NCBI GenBank assembly: GCA_024694125.1
Contig: JAILKE010000018.1
Location: 1-44,193, forward strand
DNA: 44,193 bases
Direction: 5' to 3'
Source of the DNA: Bacteroidales bacterium
Lineage (GTDB): Bacteria; Bacteroidota; Bacteroidia; Bacteroidales; UBA3663
Positions within the stretch are counted from its first letter, which is position 1, and every line of letters begins with the position of its first letter. Positions 8,545-16,449 of this stretch are shown piece by piece. The translations under genes and the position numbers were made by a program. The notes beneath the pieces are model-generated. The model had not been told where the DNA came from and searched no databases. It was given only the letters and a program-made list of their open reading frames with translations.

Positions 8545-8611
8545 TCAACTTCCGCAAACTTCAGTTGAAGGTGGTAAAGTCCCTTTTACTACCTTTTTAC
8601 TCCCCTTTTTA
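8545..8611. repeat. TCAACT hairpin plus GTCCCTTTTACTACC repeat
   Basis: TCAACT (8545-8550) pairs with AGTTGA (8563-8568) around a loop similar to that at 7103-7128 (shared core CGCAAnCTnC). It is followed by GTCCCTTTTACTACC and TTTTTACTCCCC units (8580-8611). This is a second copy of the composite element seen after the kinase gene. Confidence 0.7.
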
Positions 8612-8629
8612 ATCTTCGATAGTATATTG

Positions 8630-8670
8630 ACAGCCCGACGGACATGTGTGTCTGTTGGGTTGTTCTTTTT
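8630..8670 (+). terminator. Terminator after the SGNH hydrolase
   Basis: ACAGCCCGACGGACA (8630-8644) pairs, with several G-T wobbles, with TGTCTGTTGGGTTGT (8649-8663), and CTTTTT follows. The rest of the 354-bp gap holds the promoter at 8757-8787 and nothing else recognisable. Confidence 0.7.
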
Positions 8671-8756
8671 CATACAGCTTTGTATCCCTGACGTGTCAAG
8701 CCGGAGCGTGTAGAGTGATAAAAAGAGGCGATTGGGAGAAAGTGGCAAACGAATAT

Positions 8757-8787
8757 TTTGTGGATAGCGGGCAAATGATTATCTTTG
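8757..8787 (+). promoter_or_regulatory. Promoter of the metallophosphoesterase gene
   Basis: -33 TTTG (8757-8760), a 19-bp spacer and -7 TATCTTTG (8780-8787), about 105 bp before the ATG. Confidence 0.8.
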
Positions 8788-8894
8788 CACCAAGACCTGA
8801 AGCGGTAAGTGGTCGTTCAATGACGTATGAATGCATATAAACCAATGGGGAACGACTACTTGAATTGAGCCAAACGGGTATATAGATTGAATAA

Positions 8895-9722
8895 ATGAAA
8901 TTATTGAGCAAAGTTGTTGTGGTTATTGTCGCAGTCATGACCTGTGTGGGTTGTGACATGATGAAATATCACCCCTATTCACCCTATTTCGAAGGAGCAA
9001 GCCATCTGACCGAGAGCAACCTCAAGGCAATCGAGGGGCTGGGACTCGGTACGCAGTACAAGTTCGCCTTCCTGAGTGATACACAGCGCCGGTATGATGA
9101 TACAGATGACGCCGTGGCAGACATCAATGCCCGCGGCGACATCGACTTCGTGATACACGGAGGCGATCTGACCGACTTCGGAGTGACCGAAGAGTATGTC
9201 TGGATGCGCGACTGCCTTGCCGCCCTGCAGATGCCGTACGTCTCGGTGATAGGTAATCACGACTTCCTGGGCAACGGCGAATATATATATCAGGAGATGT
9301 ATGGTGCGCTCAATTATGCCTTCACCGTGGGGCATGTGCGGTATGAGATGCTCAATACCGTGGCGCTCGAACTGGACTACAGCGTGCCGGTGCCCGACTT
9401 CGGTTTTCTGGAGGACGAGGTGCGCTATATAGACAGCATCAATGCCATCAGTCCGGACAGTCTGCAGCGCACCGTGTTCGTGATGCACTCGCGTCCAGGC
9501 GATGAGCAGTTCAACAACAATGTGATTCAACCCTTCGGCCGATACCTGTCGATGTTCCCTGCGCCCTTCTGTCTGAATGGGCACAATCACCGATTTGAGG
9601 TGCTCGATCCCTACGAGAACGGCATACTGTTCTACGGCGTGACCAACATCGGCGATAGAGGATATTATGTAGTAAGCATTAACAGTGACAATACGTATGA
9701 AGTGGAGAGAATCGATTTTTGA
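8895..9722 (+). CDS. Metallophosphoesterase lipoprotein
   Basis: A 275-residue calcineurin-type phosphoesterase. The N-terminus is a lipoprotein signal peptide with lipobox CVGC and lipidated Cys20. The five metal motifs are visible: SDTQ (61-64), GGDLTD (89-94), GNHD (120-123), MHSRPG and GHNH. It should hydrolyse phosphoester bonds in the periplasm or at the outer membrane; the substrate is unknown. Its 3' end overlaps the next gene by 26 bp in another frame, so the two are probably translationally coupled and act in the same compartment. Confidence 0.85.
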   Translation: MKLLSKVVVVIVAVMTCVGCDMMKYHPYSPYFEGASHLTESNLKAIEGLGLGTQYKFAFLSDTQRRYDDTDDAVADINARGDIDFVIHGGDLTDFGVTEEYVWMRDCLAALQMPYVSVIGNHDFLGNGEYIYQEMYGALNYAFTVGHVRYEMLNTVALELDYSVPVPDFGFLEDEVRYIDSINAISPDSLQRTVFVMHSRPGDEQFNNNVIQPFGRYLSMFPAPFCLNGHNHRFEVLDPYENGILFYGVTNIGDRGYYVVSINSDNTYEVERIDF

Positions 9723-10512
9723 GTGCTTGCTGCTGTGGTGCTGCATGGCATGCCCGAATGAGTTGAGGGCCGATGTCCGCGCCGAGTCATCGGCCGAAGT
9801 CGAGGACGCAACGTTGACCATGAACCTTGTTTCGACCTTCACCGACCTGGATATGTTGGCCGAGAGTGCCCAGACAAGACATGAGCGGGAGGTGGCGCGT
9901 ATGTATCGCCGATGGTTGTCCATCATTCCCAATCTGGGTGTGTTCCAATATGCCGGTAACATAGGTGCCGGGTCCATAGGCCTGGGCTGGGACTACGGCA
10001 AACATGAGCGGTGGGAGACCCTTGTGCTGGTGGGCTATGTGCCACGGCACCACAACCAGAAGGGTGATGTGACCTTCACCCTGCGCGAGAACCTCGTGCC
10101 GTGGAGCCTCGGTCTGGGTACGCGCCGGTGGGCACAACCGGTCACGGCGACCTACACCTACGGTCGTGAGCGTCTGCCATGGAACAGGCGAGCCTTCGCT
10201 TCGTTCGAGCCGGCCGTCTTCACGGTGAGCCTCAGCACCATCTTCGATGACCAGTTCTGGGTCAAGGAACCGGAGAAATACAATGGCGGCGACTACTATC
10301 GATTCTCGTCCAAGGTACGTCTGCATCTGGGCTTCGGCAGCCGGTTGAGCCTCAATGTGCCGAGGGAGCATCGCAAGCACAGCGACCGCCTCTCAATCTA
10401 CTACGAATTGTCAACTTACGACCTGGCAATCATATCGGCCATACCCAGTAAAAAGATAACTTTAGGTGACATATTGTGTCTGGGTGTCGGAGTGCAGTTG
10501 AAATTCTTCTGA
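9697..10512 (+). CDS. Predicted outer-membrane-type protein of unknown function
   Basis: A 271-residue protein that I do not recognise. Starting at ATG 9697 it has a plausible signal peptide (basic start, then FECLLLWCCMACP, cleavage near LRA-DV). After a short helical region (about 50-70) it consists of alternating polar and hydrophobic stretches rich in Gly, Tyr, Trp and Arg, ending in VGVQLKFF. A terminal aromatic residue and such alternation are typical of outer-membrane beta barrels. It overlaps the metallophosphoesterase gene by 26 bp, which suggests joint function. The frame extends to a GTG at 9685, but the ATG fits a signal peptide better. Confidence 0.65.
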   Translation: MKWRESIFECLLLWCCMACPNELRADVRAESSAEVEDATLTMNLVSTFTDLDMLAESAQTRHEREVARMYRRWLSIIPNLGVFQYAGNIGAGSIGLGWDYGKHERWETLVLVGYVPRHHNQKGDVTFTLRENLVPWSLGLGTRRWAQPVTATYTYGRERLPWNRRAFASFEPAVFTVSLSTIFDDQFWVKEPEKYNGGDYYRFSSKVRLHLGFGSRLSLNVPREHRKHSDRLSIYYELSTYDLAIISAIPSKKITLGDILCLGVGVQLKFF

Positions 10513-10517
10513 ATATA

Positions 10518-10549
10518 TTTGGTAATTGCAAAAAAATGCAGTAAATTTG
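10518..10549 (+). promoter_or_regulatory. Promoter of the yitT-like gene
   Basis: -33 TTTG (10518-10521), 20 bp, -7 TAAATTTG (10542-10549), with the ATG at 10588. It begins directly after the stop codon of the previous gene. Confidence 0.8.
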
Positions 10550-10587
10550 CCCCGAAATACAATTTCGTTTCACATTGCGCATAAGTC

Positions 10588-11478
10588 ATGGCAAACCTGC
10601 TTACATTGATAAATAAGCGTACGCGAGCCCAGTATATACAGGACTATTTCTTTATCCTGTTGGGCATATTGCTTTACAGTATTGGCTTTACTGCATTCGT
10701 GCTGCCCGAACATCTGGTCAATGGCGGCGTGACAGGTATCTCCTCGCTGCTCTACTATGCATTCGGATGGTCTCCAGCTGTATTGATCTGGATCATCAAC
10801 GGAGTGTTGCTGCTCGTATCCTTCAAGGGATTGAGCCGCCAGTTCGCCATCCGTACCGTAGTGGGCGTTACGATGTTGTCGGTGATGGTAGGTATCATGC
10901 AGCAGGTGTTCGAGGCTTTCCCCCTCATCACTCCAGGCGAGGACCGCTTCATGCACGTGCTGATAGGTGCCCTGATGGCAGGTTCCGGATTGGGACTGGT
11001 CTTCGCGCACAACGGATCGACCGGAGGAACGGACATCATCGTGGCTCTGGTCAATCGCTATTCCCGCATGAGCATGGGCCGCGTGATGCAGTTCGTCGAT
11101 ATATCGATCATCTGTTCGAGCTACATCCTGTTCCATTCAGCCGAGTTGATCGTGTATGGTGTAGTCTTCACCGTGGCATCGAGCATCATGGTCGATTATG
11201 TGCTGAACGGTAACCGCCAGACGGTGCAGTTCCTCATCATCAGCAAACGGTATGAGACCATGGCCAATGCCATCAATGAGAAGATGGAGCGTGGCGTGAC
11301 CATATTGCACGGCCAGGGCTGGTACTCGAAGAGTGATGTCGAGGTGGTCATGGTGCTGTGCCGCAAGTACGAGAGCCAGTATCTCTTCAACCTCATCAAG
11401 GCCATTGACCCTGATGCAATGGTGAGCCAGACCTTCTGTCACGGCGTGTTTGGAGAGGGATTTGACAAGATTAAATAG
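10588..11478 (+). CDS. YitT family membrane protein (DUF161 + DUF2179)
   Basis: A 296-residue inner-membrane protein. About five to six hydrophobic segments lie in residues 20-200, with the conserved LVNGGVTGISSLLYY loop and a second glycine-rich repeat HNGSTGGTDIIV. A C-terminal soluble DUF2179 domain follows, including RGVTILHGQGWYS and ending in GEGFDKIK. YitT proteins are widespread, and their transport substrate is not firmly known. It has its own promoter and is monocistronic here, ending at a hairpin at 11483-11510. Confidence 0.9.
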   Translation: MANLLTLINKRTRAQYIQDYFFILLGILLYSIGFTAFVLPEHLVNGGVTGISSLLYYAFGWSPAVLIWIINGVLLLVSFKGLSRQFAIRTVVGVTMLSVMVGIMQQVFEAFPLITPGEDRFMHVLIGALMAGSGLGLVFAHNGSTGGTDIIVALVNRYSRMSMGRVMQFVDISIICSSYILFHSAELIVYGVVFTVASSIMVDYVLNGNRQTVQFLIISKRYETMANAINEKMERGVTILHGQGWYSKSDVEVVMVLCRKYESQYLFNLIKAIDPDAMVSQTFCHGVFGEGFDKIK

Positions 11479-11482
11479 TATG

Positions 11483-11510
11483 GGTTCTGCAGGCCGAGGC
11501 TTGCGGAACC
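11483..11510 (+). terminator. GC-rich hairpin after the yitT-like gene
   Basis: GGTTCTGC (11483-11490) pairs with GCGGAACC (11503-11510) with one wobble, and GCC/GGC pair inside. No T tract follows, so it may protect a 3' end rather than terminate on its own. Confidence 0.5.
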
Positions 11511-11592
11511 TGTGTGTTCCGATGGCAATCGGGATATGACATTGTAACCGCATGCCCCCAAAGACTACATAACCTTACAACCTCATAACCTT

Positions 11593-12606
11593 ATGAATTA
11601 TTATATCAAGACCTTTACTACGAAACCAACCGAAGACATCAATCGGTTCGTCGAAATAATAGGATATTCACCGGTGTCATCGGGCATACGTATGCGTACG
11701 GAGTGGCATCATTTCTGGGCCAAGATGTACATTGTGCTGCTCGTGTTGCTGCGCTTGCACCGGGGGGACCTGCTGCTGATACAGTATCCCTACAAGAAAT
11801 GCTACGCGCTGACCTGCATGGCAGCCCATATGAAGGGGGCAAAGGTCATTACCTTGATACACGACCTGAATTCGTTCCGACGCAAGCGTATATCGGCCGA
11901 AAAGGAAAACAGCCTGCTGATGCACACCGACTACCTGATATGTCACAACGATTCGATGCGCCAGTTCCTGGTGGAACATGGATTCAGCAAACCCATCGGT
12001 ACGCTCGAACTGTTCGATTACATAGCCGCCGTACACATCCCAGCCAGCAGTGAACCGCATCGCCCGTGGCAGGTGACCTACGCCGGCGGATTGGGCTACA
12101 AGCGCAGTCCGTTCCTGTACGACTGCGACCTGGATAACCAGATGCAGGGTTGGGAACTGCAGTTGTATGGCCGCAAGTTCCTGCAGGAGAGGGCTGAGGG
12201 ATGGAAGAACATCCATTACAACGGCCTCTTCACGCCGGAACAGCTCATCAATGAGGTGGAGGGAGACTTCGGACTGGTATGGGATGGCGACAGCATTGAC
12301 CAATGCAGCGGTCCCTACGGCGAATATCTGCTCGTCAACAATCCGCACAAGGCATCGTTCTCCCTGCGTATGGGACTGCCAGTCATCATCTGGCGCAAGG
12401 CTGCCCTCGCCAAGTTCGTCGAGGAGAATGGCATTGGTATCTGCATCGACTCTCTCCGAGACCTGAACGATGTCCTGGCTCGCCTTACACCAGAGGAGTA
12501 CAGCGCCATGCGCCACAATGTGGAGAAGATTTCTCAACGCGTCGGCACTGGTTTCTATACCCACAGCGCCCTGCGTGCGGCTGAGGAAGCGCTTTGTAAT
12601 GTTTAA
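11593..12606 (+). CDS. Galactofuranosyltransferase-like / Gtf3-type glycosyltransferase
   Basis: A 337-residue GT-B enzyme. Features are LLIQYPYKK and VITLIHDLNSFRRK in the N-terminal domain, the domain junction VTYAGGLGYKRSPFL, and VEGDFGLVWDGDSID with NNPHKASFSLRMGLPVI in the C-terminal domain. This pattern matches beta-galactofuranosyltransferases and Gtf3-like sugar transferases that build O-antigen or capsule. It probably acts at the cytoplasmic membrane. No clear promoter is seen upstream, where only short CATAACCTTA-type repeats lie before the start. The next gene, 180 bp away, is another surface polymer transferase. Confidence 0.8.
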   Translation: MNYYIKTFTTKPTEDINRFVEIIGYSPVSSGIRMRTEWHHFWAKMYIVLLVLLRLHRGDLLLIQYPYKKCYALTCMAAHMKGAKVITLIHDLNSFRRKRISAEKENSLLMHTDYLICHNDSMRQFLVEHGFSKPIGTLELFDYIAAVHIPASSEPHRPWQVTYAGGLGYKRSPFLYDCDLDNQMQGWELQLYGRKFLQERAEGWKNIHYNGLFTPEQLINEVEGDFGLVWDGDSIDQCSGPYGEYLLVNNPHKASFSLRMGLPVIIWRKAALAKFVEENGIGICIDSLRDLNDVLARLTPEEYSAMRHNVEKISQRVGTGFYTHSALRAAEEALCNV

Positions 12607-12770
12607 GGGTTAATGTTTAAGGGTTAATGGAGGTCGGGTTAAAGTTTATTGTTTAGGGTTAAGGTTTAATGGAGGTTAGCTCTTTGTATCGTCCCTTTCT
12701 CTCCCTTTTTACTACCCTTTCTCTCCCTTTTTACTACCCTTTTACTCCCTTTTTACTCCCTTCCCCTAAA
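12600..12770. repeat. Two simple-repeat blocks between transferase genes
   Basis: 12600-12675 is built from GTTTAAGGGTTAATG-type units. 12687-12770 begins TATCGTCCC and continues with CTTTCTCTCCC and TTTTTACTACCC units, including a 21-nt unit present twice. The first block is the reverse complement of the TTAACCCTTAAACATTA family seen at 28155-28225; the second belongs to the TATCGTCCC family. Confidence 0.85.
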
Positions 12771-12786
12771 AAACTGATTTTTTTGA

Positions 12787-13830
12787 ATGAAGAAATATCT
12801 GCTCTTTATATCTCATACTTATTCATATAGTATGTTGCGTCCTGTGGAGGACGAGATACGTCGTCGTGGAGATGACTGTGCATGGTTCATCGAGGAGGAG
12901 ACCTGCCCGGACCTGTTGCGTCCGGACGAGAAGCGGCTCCGTACCATAGAGGCAGCCATTGCATATAATCCATTGGCCTGTATCGTGCCAGGCAACTGGG
13001 TGTACGACTTCATCCCTGGCGTCAAGGTGCACACTTTCCACGGCTACCCGATACAGAAACGGTATGAGAAGGTAGATGACCACTTCGAGATACGAGACTG
13101 GTTCGACATCTATTGCACCGCAGGTCCCAGTTGTACGCCGACGTTCAAGCAGCTCGAGGCCAAGCACGGATATTTCAAGGTGTACGAGACCGGTGGGCCC
13201 AAGATAGATGCCTTCTTCGACCCGCAGTTGCCGCCGGAACCGGTGCGTGAGCGACCATGCGTGCTCTATGCTCCGACCTTCACGCGTTCGGTCACTTCGG
13301 CCGATGCCATGTTGCCGGTCATCGAACAGTTGTCACAATCGCGTCCATGGGACTGGCATATATTGCTGCATCCTAAGTTGCCGGCGCAGACACACCAGGC
13401 ATACAGGGACCTGGCTGGCAGACACGACAACATCACATTCATCGAGGTCAATGAGGGTGTCACCACCTATCGTGCTACCGACGTGATGTTGGCGGATAGT
13501 TCGAGCGTCATTCTCGAGTATGCCATATTGGACAAACCCATCGTGACCTACCGTAATTCGCATCCCGGTCCGCACATCCTCAATGTGACCGAGCCGGAGC
13601 AGGTGGGCGATGCTATCGCCGAGGCGCTCACGCGTCCTGCTTCCCTGATGGAGGAGGTCCGCAAATACTCCTATTACCACGAGGCACATCGTGACGGACA
13701 GAACTCCGCCCGAGTGCTGGATGCCATTGATGACTTCATCGCCAACTATCAGGGCAAGATCAAACCGAAGCCGCTCAACTTGATTCGCAAGATTAAGTTG
13801 CGTTGGCGCATCAAATATTTCAAGTTGTAA
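12787..13830 (+). CDS. CDP-glycerol glycerophosphotransferase-like protein
   Basis: A 347-residue protein with the fold of CDP-glycerol:poly(glycerophosphate) glycerophosphotransferases. TFHGYPIQKRY (about 88-98) carries the catalytic-type histidine, TGGPKIDAFFDP and VLYAPTFTRS mark the middle, HPKLP carries a second histidine, and ADSSSVILEYAILDKPIVTYR (about 236-256) is the donor-binding block. In Gram-negative surface polymers such enzymes attach glycerol-phosphate or other alcohol phosphates. With the LicC- and LicD-like genes it supports phospho-decoration of a glycan. The end of the protein is basic, which could help membrane binding. It lies 22 bp before the thioredoxin gene, so the two are likely co-transcribed. 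Confidence 0.8.
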   Translation: MKKYLLFISHTYSYSMLRPVEDEIRRRGDDCAWFIEEETCPDLLRPDEKRLRTIEAAIAYNPLACIVPGNWVYDFIPGVKVHTFHGYPIQKRYEKVDDHFEIRDWFDIYCTAGPSCTPTFKQLEAKHGYFKVYETGGPKIDAFFDPQLPPEPVRERPCVLYAPTFTRSVTSADAMLPVIEQLSQSRPWDWHILLHPKLPAQTHQAYRDLAGRHDNITFIEVNEGVTTYRATDVMLADSSSVILEYAILDKPIVTYRNSHPGPHILNVTEPEQVGDAIAEALTRPASLMEEVRKYSYYHEAHRDGQNSARVLDAIDDFIANYQGKIKPKPLNLIRKIKLRWRIKYFKL

Positions 13831-13852
13831 TTGCCTTAAATTCTAAATACAG

Positions 13853-14929
13853 ATGAGAATAAAGTTCCTGCTGATGATATTGATGCTTGTGCCGGTTACC
13901 ATGGCATGGGCCAAGAAGGAGCAATGCACCGTGTATGGCATTGCGCCCCAGGGTGCTACGTCCATCACCGTATTCGATAGCCAGACCCGCAAGCAGGTGG
14001 CCATCGTACCGGTGGCTGACGGCATGTTCACCTATACGGTCAAGCAGAACGATGAAATGTTTTATTCATTCTTCGACAAGGCAAGTCGCAAGGTCAACTA
14101 TATCGTGGCAGATGGCGACTCAGTGAATCTGGACATGCCTGCCGACCGGGCATCGGGCACACCGCTCAATGAACAGCTCTATGCCCAGTGCGACTCGCTG
14201 ATGCGCCGATACAGAGTGTATCTGTCCACCCGTGACCGCGTGAGGAATGCCCTGTCGCCCGACGAGGCCAAGCAACTGCGCGAACAGAGTCTGCAGCAGC
14301 AGGCCGAGGCGGACCGATACCTGGAGGCATTGGTCCAGCAGCACGAGAATGACTGTCTGGCCCCATTCTTCGTCATGGCTCAATGCAACAGTATGTCGTT
14401 CGAGACCTTGGAACGGTTGTGCCTGAGCAAAGGCCGATATACGCGTCACGCCATCTTCGGCAAGGTGCGCAAGTCCTATGAGCGACAGAAGCAGGACCGT
14501 GCATTGTTGGATAAACCTTTCATTGATGTCCCTGTGAAGGACGCCCTGGGCAAGACGCACAAGCTCTCAGAGTTCGTCGGCAAGGGTAAGTATGTGCTGG
14601 TCGATTTCTGGGCCAGTTGGTGCGGTCCCTGCATGCGCGAGATGTGTAACCTGAAGTCGTGCTACAAGAAATACAAGGACCGCGGATTCGAGATAATTGG
14701 CATCTCGCTCGACAGTGAACGCCAGTCATGGCTGGCTGCCATCAGCGGCAAGGAACTCTTCTGGTCACACTACAGCGACCTGAGCCGGTTCGAATGTCCA
14801 GCAGCCCGTACGTACAATGTGCGCTCCATCCCGTGGTGTTTCCTCTGCGATCCCGAGGGAAAAATCATTGCGGTGGGCTTGCGTGGCGACGAGTTGCGCG
14901 AGAAATTGGTCGAGGTGTTGGGCCGATAG
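13853..14929 (+). CDS. TlpA-like periplasmic thioredoxin with an N-terminal DUF4369-type region
   Basis: A 358-residue exported protein. A signal peptide (MRIKFLLMILMLVPVTMAWA) precedes a beta-rich N-terminal region and a charged helical stretch (about 100-220). A thioredoxin domain follows with FWASWCGPC; the redox cysteines are Cys257 and Cys260, and the cis-proline segment is SIPWCF. It probably reduces or rearranges disulfides in the periplasm, like the many TlpA/ResA proteins of Bacteroidetes. It ends just before the first small RNA locus. Confidence 0.88.
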   Translation: MRIKFLLMILMLVPVTMAWAKKEQCTVYGIAPQGATSITVFDSQTRKQVAIVPVADGMFTYTVKQNDEMFYSFFDKASRKVNYIVADGDSVNLDMPADRASGTPLNEQLYAQCDSLMRRYRVYLSTRDRVRNALSPDEAKQLREQSLQQQAEADRYLEALVQQHENDCLAPFFVMAQCNSMSFETLERLCLSKGRYTRHAIFGKVRKSYERQKQDRALLDKPFIDVPVKDALGKTHKLSEFVGKGKYVLVDFWASWCGPCMREMCNLKSCYKKYKDRGFEIIGISLDSERQSWLAAISGKELFWSHYSDLSRFECPAARTYNVRSIPWCFLCDPEGKIIAVGLRGDELREKLVEVLGR

Positions 14930-14987
14930 AAATGCACACGGAGTGCGAGCTACTGCAGCTGTGCTGGGAAACCGCTGAGGCGAACAT

Positions 14988-15136
14988 AAAAAAAGGAAGA
15001 CTTGAATAAGCCTTCCTTTCTTTATTTCATTCAGAAATAAAATTTTTTGTGTTTCTCAATTGTTGGTGTTGGAAATAAGGTACAAAAACAATAAAATTCG
15101 TTATTAAGGTATTGTGTTATGGTTATGTCTTTAAGG
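14988..15136 (-). ncRNA. Putative small RNA, copy 1, ~148 nt
   Basis: The minus strand carries a complete small transcription unit: the promoter at 15142-15173, a start expected near 15136, and an intrinsic terminator at 15019-14992 (12-bp stem with one wobble, loop ATTC, then seven T). Just before the terminator, TTTATTTC pairs with GAAATAAA (15021-15041). Near the 5' end, positions 15099-15152 match 17202-17255 in 53 of 54 bases, and GAGAAACAC near the middle is also shared with the second copy. No start codon gives a convincing protein. I do not recognise an RNA family. Confidence 0.65.
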
Positions 15137-15141
15137 TGGTG

Positions 15142-15173
15142 CAAAGATAGGGCCTTTTTCGCTATTGTGCAAA
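15142..15173 (-). promoter_or_regulatory. Promoter of small RNA copy 1
   Basis: On the minus strand -33 TTTG (15173-15170), a 20-bp spacer and -7 TATCTTTG (15149-15142). Nine bases further upstream, 15183-15211 is a box that matches the second locus in 26 of 29 bases at the same distance, which suggests a shared regulator or upstream activating element. Confidence 0.75.
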
Positions 15174-15276
15174 TTTCTGAATATGTTATACAACACGACA
15201 ACCGATTGCGCTGCCTAAAAAGTGTTGATATCTTCTGTTTTTAGCCCGAATTTTCACTTATTTTGGCTCGAAAATC

Positions 15277-15306
15277 GTTGTACAATCAAAATAGTTGCTA
15301 TATTTG
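15277..15306 (+). promoter_or_regulatory. Promoter of the flavin reductase gene
   Basis: -7 TATATTTG (15299-15306) with a weak -33 GTTG (15277-15280) 18 bp upstream. The ATG follows at 15375. The frame is open to 15222, but those codons precede the promoter. Confidence 0.65.
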
Positions 15307-15374
15307 CACAGAGATTTTTTAGAATCAGTAGAGAGGTCTTTGATTGCTCGAATCATTTAATCTTTTATAAATAT

Positions 15375-15950
15375 ATGTCGCACAAGAATTTCGGAGCCAA
15401 GGCTTGGCTGCAGCCCATGCCTGTTGGCATCATTGGTACATACGACCAGAACGGTCGCCCCAACGCTATGAATGCGGCGTGGGTAGGACAGTGGGATATG
15501 ACCCAGATTACTATATCGGTCAGCAAACATGCTACGACGGTCAATCTGTTGAACAATCCCGATTTCACATTGGCCTTGGCAGACCGCCGCAACATGGTGG
15601 CAGCCGACTATGTGGGAATCGTGTCGGGCAACAAGGTGCCGGACAAGGTTGCCAAGGCGGGACTGAATGTGGAGCGTGCTGAGTTCGTCAATGCGCCAGT
15701 CTTTACCAATTTCCCCATCACCTTGGAGTGCCGTCTGGTGCAGAAGATAGGTGAGGAGGTGCCGGGTGGTGGCTGTAACCTCATAGCAGACATTCTCAAT
15801 GTGCGCTGTGACGAGGCGTATCTGGATGCTGCCGGCAATCCCGATCTGGACAAGATTGAGTTGATATGCTATGATTCGATAGGAAACAATTACCGCGTAC
15901 TGGGCAAAGTGGTGGGCAGAGCCTTCCACGATGGTGCAGCGCTCAAATGA
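15375..15950 (+). CDS. Flavin reductase family protein (FMN-binding)
   Basis: A 191-residue flavin reductase-like domain protein. The N-terminus MSHKNFGAKAWLQPMPVGIIG continues into NGRPNAMNAAWVGQWD and ITISVSKHATTVNLL, the typical FMN-binding split barrel of flavoredoxin-like proteins. It is cytoplasmic and would hold FMN for electron transfer; the partner is unknown. I chose the ATG at 15375 because the upstream part of the frame lies before the promoter. The small unknown gene begins 9 bp after its stop codon, so the two form an operon. Confidence 0.88.
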   Translation: MSHKNFGAKAWLQPMPVGIIGTYDQNGRPNAMNAAWVGQWDMTQITISVSKHATTVNLLNNPDFTLALADRRNMVAADYVGIVSGNKVPDKVAKAGLNVERAEFVNAPVFTNFPITLECRLVQKIGEEVPGGGCNLIADILNVRCDEAYLDAAGNPDLDKIELICYDSIGNNYRVLGKVVGRAFHDGAALK

Positions 15951-15959
15951 CTCCGGCCT

Positions 15960-16325
15960 ATGGAAGTAGTTAATCCCTATGATCAACTGACCGCCGAAGA
16001 GCGGGTGCGCGTGGCTAAACTCTTCGATGACGTCTTGCCTTTCTATACGCGTATAGCTGTCGGAGTGCCAGACAAGGGTTTCATCAGTGCGCATCACGAA
16101 TCGTGTGTGCGTATGGCTTTGGCTGGCAAACAGGCGGTGTTGTCCTTGGGCGATGTCAAGCCCGAAGACGCCATCTATTCTGACGAACATTTCGCTCGTT
16201 GCATTGAATATGCCTGGCAACATTCCCTTACTGAGTTGGACAAGGTTTTCCTGAACGAGCACCTCCAGCATGCCGCCGAGTGTTTCCGCATCGGCTTCAT
16301 GTTGGCTGACTTGCCCGAATTGTAA
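15960..16325 (+). CDS. Small protein of unknown function
   Basis: A 121-residue protein that I do not recognise. It is acidic and mostly helical, without a signal peptide or membrane segment. It carries scattered His and Cys residues (SAHHESCV near 44-51, FARCIEY near 78-84, HLQHAAECF near 100-108), which could bind a metal, but no known motif is formed. It starts 9 bp after the flavin reductase stop codon, which suggests joint expression and perhaps a redox role. Codon use looks like its neighbours. Confidence 0.7.
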   Translation: MEVVNPYDQLTAEERVRVAKLFDDVLPFYTRIAVGVPDKGFISAHHESCVRMALAGKQAVLSLGDVKPEDAIYSDEHFARCIEYAWQHSLTELDKVFLNEHLQHAAECFRIGFMLADLPEL

Positions 16326-16335
16326 CGCTCCATCT

Positions 16336-16420
16336 CCATTAATGGAACTGTATATGAGTTATTTGTATTCTCCATTAATGGAACTGTATGTGTGTGTTAT
16401 TTGTATTCTCCATTAATTAA
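16336..16420 (+). repeat. CTCCATTAATGGAACTGTAT direct repeats
   Basis: CTCCATTAATGGAACTGTAT is present twice, and CTCCATTAAT a third time in truncated form, separated by TTATTTGTATT. CCATTAATGG is itself a palindrome. It opens the 1.5-kb gene-free stretch 16326-17854. Confidence 0.8.
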
Positions 16421-16449
16421 AATTAATAGAAATTAATTCAGTCAGCAGA

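Noticed and set aside
11137-12564. Long minus-strand frames opposite the yitT-like and galactofuranosyltransferase-like genes
   Set aside because: They mirror the codon pattern of well-supported plus-strand genes and contain no recognisable domains.
15357-16271. 304-codon minus-strand frame opposite the flavin reductase and the small gene
   Set aside because: It is the shadow of the two plus-strand genes, whose family match, promoter and spacing support the plus strand.
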